The position numbers and the translations under genes are program-made. The notes beneath the pieces were generated by a model. That model was not told the DNA's origin. It searched no databases and worked only from the letters and a program-made list of their open reading frames with translations. This document shows positions 5,083 through 9,011 of a stretch of DNA of 9,011 nt, piece after piece (positions within the stretch are counted from its first letter, which is position 1; each line of letters opens with the position of its first letter). Source of the DNA: an uncultured Gemmatimonadota bacterium. Lineage in GTDB: Bacteria > Gemmatimonadota > Gemmatimonadetes > Gemmatimonadales > GWC2-71-9. Where the stretch lies: NCBI GenBank assembly GCA_946479825.1, contig CAMLHU010000071.1:1-9011 (forward strand), in the 5' to 3' direction.

Positions 5083-7832
5083 GGGCCGCGACGCTGGCCA
5101 CACTGGCCCTGGCGCTGGCCGCCTCGTCGCTCGCGGCGCAAGGGACCGGAACGATCGTCGGCCGGGTGCGCGACGCCGCCACCCACGGGCCGGTGGTCGG
5201 CGCGATGGTGCGGCTCGACAACGGACCGAGCGCGCTCACCGACACGGGCGGCGTGTTCCGCCTGCGCGAGGTCCGCGCCGGCTCCTGGCACGTCCGGATC
5301 GTGCGCATCGGCTACCGCCCGGCCGATCGCGACAGCGTGCTGGTGGCGCCCGGCGAGGTGGTCCGCCTCGACGTGGCGCTCGCCCCGGCGGCGCTCGAGG
5401 TCCCCGCGCTCGTGGCGGTCGAGCCCGACCGGGTCCTCGACCCGCTCGCCCCCGCGTCCACCCAACGCATCACCGCGAAGGACCTGCACGACCTCCCCGT
5501 GAGCACCCTCGACGAGGCGATCGCCCTGTCCGCCGGGACGGTGGGGCAGAGCTATCGGGGCGGCCGGGCCGGCGAGGAGTCCTTCGTCCTCGACGGCGTC
5601 GGCTTCAAGAATCAGCTCGACGCGTCGACCGGCGGCTTCGGCGTGCGGGTCCCGCCCGACCTCCTCACCGAGGCGTCGCTCGTCACCAACGGATTCTCCG
5701 CCCGGTACGGCCAGGCGATCTCGGGACTCGTCAACGTGGTCACGCGCGACGGCGGCGATCACTGGGCGGGCCGATCCGCGTACGAGACCGACCGGCCCTT
5801 CGGCAACGGCTGGGACTTCGGGCTCGACCGCGCGGTCCTGAGCGCGGACGGCCCGGTGGCCGGCGGCATCCGGATGGTCGGCGTGCTCGACCTCACCGGC
5901 CGGCTCGACGCCGATCCGGCCAACGCGCCCCGCCCGTCCGACCCACACGACCTCCGCTCCGGCAGCCCCGTCCTCCCTGCCAACAGCGGCGAGCAGTACG
6001 ACGCGGCGCTCAAGCTCACCATCCCCTTCGCCGGACAATCGCTCCGCCTGCTCGGCCTCCGCTCGATCGAGCAGCGCCGGCTCTTCGACCCGCTCTTCAA
6101 GTACGACGCCAACGACGCCCAGGCCCAGCGGACGGCCGGCACGCTGCTCACGGCCCAGTTGCAGCACACCTTCGGGCGGGCGGTCAACCCGCTGGTCCTC
6201 GACCTCCGCCTCGGCTATTTCGACCGCGACTTCATCCGTGGCACCCCGACCGCGCCGACCGACTACGCCTTCGGCGCGTTCACTGGCCGGACCCTCCACG
6301 TGGTCGGTGAGGACCTGGCCCGCGCCCGCGACACCGCCGCAGCCGACGCCGCCATCCCGGGGCTCGCGGTACCCGGCTGGAGCGAGCAGACGCCGTACGG
6401 CGTCCCGGCCTTCTTCCTGGGCGGCGGCTCTCGTGGCGACCTCGCCTGGAACCACTACCGCGAGGTCCGCGCCCAGGCCGACTTCAGCACCGGCGCCGGC
6501 CGCGACATTGACCTGCATTTCGGCGGCGAGGCGTCGTTCCAGCACGTCCAGACGTTCCAGCGGGTCCAGGGCTACCTCCCCGTCGGCGACTCCGTGCCGC
6601 CCGCCACCGCGGCGGACTTCTCGCCGTTCGCGGGCGCGGCCTACGTCGAGGCGCAGGGGCGCGTCACCGACCTCGCCCTGACCGCCGGGCTCCGCTACGA
6701 CGTGTTCGACTCCCGCGCCTCCCTCCCCGGACAGTCGCGCGGCAGCCGCGGGACGATCAGTCCGCGCTTCGCCGTGTCCACGGTGCTCAACGGCGCGACG
6801 GTGGTGGCCAGCTGGGGGCGGTTCGCCCAGGCGCCGGACTATCAGTACCTGGTCGACGCCGCCTTCGACGACACGACCCGCACCGGCCGCTTCCGCGTCG
6901 GCAACCCGAACCTCGGCTTTGAGCAGGCCACCCAGTACGAGTTCAGCGTGCGCAGCCGGCCCTCGGCCGCCGTCTCGCTCCGGGTCAACGTGTACGTCAA
7001 GCAGCTTGAGGGCCTGGTCGCCTCGGTCCCGTTCGGCGTGAACCCCGACTCGACGGTCTTCGGCAACCTCGACCACGGGAGGATCCGCGGCCTCGAGGTG
7101 ATCGCCGAGCGCGAACTGGTGCACGGGCTCCGCCTGCGCGGCTCCTACACCCTTCAGCAGGCGGAGGCGTCGGCCTCCGACGCGTTCCGCCTGCGGACCC
7201 TGGTCATCGACCCCGCCACCCACGACACCGTGCGCCCGCCGAGCAGCGAATTCCCGCTCGACTACGACCGGCGCCACAGCCTGACCGGGATCGTCGAATA
7301 CCACACACCAGACGCCACCGGCGGGTCGGCCGCGTCGCGGCTCGTGGCCGGGCTCGACGTGGCCGCGATCGTCCGGTGGCAGTCGGGGCTCCCCTTCTCC
7401 AGGGTCACCCCGACCGGCGACACGCTCATCGGCCCGCCCAACTCCTACCGCCTGCCCAGCCAGTCCACGCTCGACCTGCTGGTGCGCCGCTCGTTCCGGC
7501 TCCTCGGGCGTGAGGGGAGCGTCTACTTCGACGCCCGCAACCTCCTCAACACCCGCAACGTGGTCGCCGTGAACCGGGTGACCGGTTCGCCCTACACCGA
7601 CTCCGCCACGGTCGCCCAGCTCGCCGCCGCGGCGTACGCGGCGCACCCCGAGGCCATCCCGTGGGAGTCGCCCCGCTACCGCCCGTGGGCCGACACCAAC
7701 CACGACGGGCTGATCTCCGGCAGCGCCGAACTGATGCCGCTCTACCTCGAGGCGGCGCAGGACTACACCCGGCCCCTCTTCGCCTTCGGGCCGCCCCGTC
7801 TCGTCCGGCTCGGCGTGGAGATGCGCTTCTAG
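5079..7832 (+). CDS. TonB-dependent outer-membrane receptor with carboxypeptidase-regulatory-like N-domain
   Basis: The GTG at 5079 overlaps the lipoprotein stop (GTGA) and opens a signal peptide, VRAATLATLALALAASSLAAQ, with likely cleavage near residue 20; the 917-aa product is therefore exported. The frame is open much further upstream (to 4533), but that part is a shadow of the lipoprotein gene. Residues 24-104 (GTIVGRVRDAATHGPVVGAMVRLDN...) form a carboxypeptidase-regulatory-like beta-sandwich, as in SusC-type receptors. The plug covers about 125-225, with FVLDGVGFKNQ and the plug end FSARYGQAISGLVNVVTRDGG. The beta-barrel fills 230-917 and ends GVEMRF with the terminal Phe recognised by the BAM machinery. 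No textbook TonB box is visible; ALVAVEP at about 110-116 is the nearest candidate by position. The barrel would take up a bulky ligand using TonB energy; the substrate cannot be told. An EF-hand-like segment lies at 872-884. Confidence 0.9.
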   Translation: MRAATLATLALALAASSLAAQGTGTIVGRVRDAATHGPVVGAMVRLDNGPSALTDTGGVFRLREVRAGSWHVRIVRIGYRPADRDSVLVAPGEVVRLDVALAPAALEVPALVAVEPDRVLDPLAPASTQRITAKDLHDLPVSTLDEAIALSAGTVGQSYRGGRAGEESFVLDGVGFKNQLDASTGGFGVRVPPDLLTEASLVTNGFSARYGQAISGLVNVVTRDGGDHWAGRSAYETDRPFGNGWDFGLDRAVLSADGPVAGGIRMVGVLDLTGRLDADPANAPRPSDPHDLRSGSPVLPANSGEQYDAALKLTIPFAGQSLRLLGLRSIEQRRLFDPLFKYDANDAQAQRTAGTLLTAQLQHTFGRAVNPLVLDLRLGYFDRDFIRGTPTAPTDYAFGAFTGRTLHVVGEDLARARDTAAADAAIPGLAVPGWSEQTPYGVPAFFLGGGSRGDLAWNHYREVRAQADFSTGAGRDIDLHFGGEASFQHVQTFQRVQGYLPVGDSVPPATAADFSPFAGAAYVEAQGRVTDLALTAGLRYDVFDSRASLPGQSRGSRGTISPRFAVSTVLNGATVVASWGRFAQAPDYQYLVDAAFDDTTRTGRFRVGNPNLGFEQATQYEFSVRSRPSAAVSLRVNVYVKQLEGLVASVPFGVNPDSTVFGNLDHGRIRGLEVIAERELVHGLRLRGSYTLQQAEASASDAFRLRTLVIDPATHDTVRPPSSEFPLDYDRRHSLTGIVEYHTPDATGGSAASRLVAGLDVAAIVRWQSGLPFSRVTPTGDTLIGPPNSYRLPSQSTLDLLVRRSFRLLGREGSVYFDARNLLNTRNVVAVNRVTGSPYTDSATVAQLAAAAYAAHPEAIPWESPRYRPWADTNHDGLISGSAELMPLYLEAAQDYTRPLFAFGPPRLVRLGVEMRF

Positions 7833-7835
7833 GCC

Positions 7836-7861
7836 CCGCCGTTGGCGGTCCCCGTCCGGGG
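7836..7861 (+). terminator. Two tandem short hairpins after the receptor gene, possible weak terminator
   Basis: CCGCC-GTT-GGCGG (7836-7848) and CCCC-GTCC-GGGG (7850-7861) are perfect short stems beginning four bases after the receptor stop codon. No T-run follows, so a standard intrinsic terminator is not supported. The hairpins overlap the -35 and spacer of the next promoter, so they could equally be a by-product of GC-rich sequence. Confidence 0.3.
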
Positions 7862-7870
7862 CGATAGCTT
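7842..7870 (+). promoter_or_regulatory. Promoter of the MASE1 sensor gene, likely leaderless
   Basis: TTGGCG (7842-7847) is followed after 17 bases by TAGCTT (7865-7870, TAnnnT form). Seven bases (GAGGCCG) separate the -10 from the ATG at 7878, so transcription should start at or next to the start codon. GAGG in this gap is too close to the ATG to be a good ribosome site. The arrangement copies the promoter at 1043-1071. Confidence 0.55.
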
Positions 7871-7877
7871 GAGGCCG

Positions 7878-9011
7878 ATGCGCCCCCGCGGGTTCGGCTA
7901 CCTCGTCGAGGTCCTTCTCGTCGCGGCCGCCTATGCGGCCTGCGCCCGCCTGGGCGCGAGTCTGGCCACACCCCCCGACGTCGTCTCCGTGATCGCCCCG
8001 GCCGCCGGCCTCGCTGTCGCCGCCGTGGCCCTCCTCGGCCTGCAGGTGTGGCCCGGCGTATGGCTCGGCGCGTTCGCCAACGCCTGGTTCCTGACCCACG
8101 GAGACGTGCTCGGCGATGCCACCGCGATGGCCCTGGGCGTCGGCGTCGCGACCGGGGCGACGCTGGCGGCGATCGCAGGCGTCGGGTTCGCCCGGCTCGT
8201 GCAAGGTCGCGGGCCGCGGATCAAGACGCCGAGGGACGTGCTCGCCTGGACGGTGGGGGCGGGGTGCGTGGCCGCCACCGTGAGCGCCACGATCGGGACC
8301 GCGATGTACGGGATCGCCGAGCTGCTCCCGGCAGCCTCGGCACCCGCCTGGCGCACCTGGTGGGTCGGCGACGCCAGCGCGGTGACCCTGCTGGTCCCGC
8401 CCGCCCTCCTCTGGACCCGCCTCGGGCGGTTGCGCTTCCGTCCGGGCCAGGAGACCGAGACGCTGGTCGCCACGCTGGCCTTCGCGCTGCTGTGCACCGC
8501 CGTCTTCGGCACCCGGGGGCCCGCGGCGTTCGCCCCCTACCTGCTCGCCCTGCCGCTGCTCTTCCTGTCGTACACCGCCCTGCGCTTCGGCCGCCGGATC
8601 ACGGCGACGTCCGCCGTCGCGATCGCGGTGCTCGCCGTCGGCGCCACGCTGAGCTCGCGCGGCCCCCTCCTCACGGCCGAACGCGGCAGCGCCCTTTTCG
8701 ACCTGGCCCTGTTCCTCGACACCGGCGCCATCCTCGGCCTGCTGCTGGCGTCGGCCGCGGTCCAGACCCGAAGCGAGGACGCCACCCCAAGCGCCACCAT
8801 CCCCCCGGAGACCGGCGCCTTTCCGCTCGAGTCCCTCGTCCCGTTCCGGCCTGCGGCCGCCCCGGCCGAACCTCCCCCGACACCGGATCCGCCGGCGCCG
8901 GCGCCCGAACTCGCGCTCGACGCCGTGCTGGCCGCGCTGCCCGAACCGGTGTACCTGCTCTCGCGCCAGACGCTCACCATCACGCGATGCAACGCCGCGT
9001 TCGCGCGGCTC
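7878..9011 (+). CDS. MASE1-PAS membrane sensor protein, 3' end cut by window edge
   Basis: From the ATG at 7878 the frame is open for 378 codons to the window edge. Residues 5-295 are strongly hydrophobic, with about eight membrane segments, and match the MASE1 sensory domain. Supporting signatures are the block VIAPAAGLAVAAVALLGLQVWPGVWLGAFANAW at 38-70 and WWVGDASAVTLLVPPALLW at 161-179, with the expected Trp-Gly-Asp and the later Pro pair. A Pro/Ala-rich linker (about 300-345) leads to the start of a PAS domain (LDAVLAALPEPVYLLSRQTLTITRCNAAFARL, 347-378). MASE1-PAS proteins end in a histidine kinase, GGDEF, GGDEF-EAL or phosphatase output; that part lies beyond the window, so the output is unknown. 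The start is supported by the promoter just before the ATG and by the lack of coding potential between 7833 and 7877. It follows the receptor gene by 45 bp on the same strand but appears to have its own promoter. Confidence 0.85.
   Translation, partial: MRPRGFGYLVEVLLVAAAYAACARLGASLATPPDVVSVIAPAAGLAVAAVALLGLQVWPGVWLGAFANAWFLTHGDVLGDATAMALGVGVATGATLAAIAGVGFARLVQGRGPRIKTPRDVLAWTVGAGCVAATVSATIGTAMYGIAELLPAASAPAWRTWWVGDASAVTLLVPPALLWTRLGRLRFRPGQETETLVATLAFALLCTAVFGTRGPAAFAPYLLALPLLFLSYTALRFGRRITATSAVAIAVLAVGATLSSRGPLLTAERGSALFDLALFLDTGAILGLLLASAAVQTRSEDATPSATIPPETGAFPLESLVPFRPAAAPAEPPPTPDPPAPAPELALDAVLAALPEPVYLLSRQTLTITRCNAAFARL

Noticed and set aside
5061..8204. 1047-aa open frame on the minus strand opposite the receptor gene
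   Set aside because: It is composed of Arg/Gly/Glu/Val-rich low-complexity sequence, mirrors the codon bias of the receptor gene and crosses into the MASE1 gene. It has no domain or signal, whereas the plus strand has complete receptor domains.

Overview
The window is very GC-rich (about 70% by eye), with short intergenic gaps and strong G/C third-position bias. The gene content is typical of Gemmatimonadota: a large TonB-dependent receptor with an N-terminal carboxypeptidase-regulatory-like domain, a beta-propeller lipoprotein beside it, a small winged-helix regulator paired with an unnamed membrane protein, and large multi-PAS membrane signalling proteins. This phylum assignment is inferred from protein style and gene pairing, not from a marker gene.

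Layout. (1) Minus strand, 1-1034: a two-gene operon encoding a six-helix membrane protein of unknown function and an HTH_34/MarR-like winged-helix regulator that runs off the left edge. The genes overlap by 8 bp and follow a near-consensus promoter with a palindrome on its -35. (2) Minus strand, 1103-3844: a 913-aa membrane protein with three PAS domains plus GGDEF and EAL domains, both with intact catalytic motifs. (3) A 183-bp divergent intergenic region, 3845-4027, with candidate back-to-back promoters and nested inverted repeats. (4) Plus strand, 4028-7832: a lipoprotein gene carrying a one-base frameshift, joined by a GTGA overlap to a TonB-dependent receptor. (5) Plus strand, 7878 to the right edge: the start of a MASE1-PAS sensor protein.

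How it fits together. The lipoprotein/receptor pair looks like an outer-membrane uptake or surface-binding module of unknown substrate. It is flanked by two membrane-bound signalling proteins, one that makes and/or degrades c-di-GMP and one MASE1 sensor with an unseen output domain. Two of the promoters place a TAnnnT -10 box 7-8 bases before the ATG, which predicts leaderless mRNAs. I did not find a CRISPR array, RNA gene, insertion sequence or clearly new system. The points most worth a second look are the lipoprotein frameshift, the leaderless promoter architecture, the G-quadruplex-like purine tract at the regulator's 3' end and the calcium-loop-like motif in the receptor.
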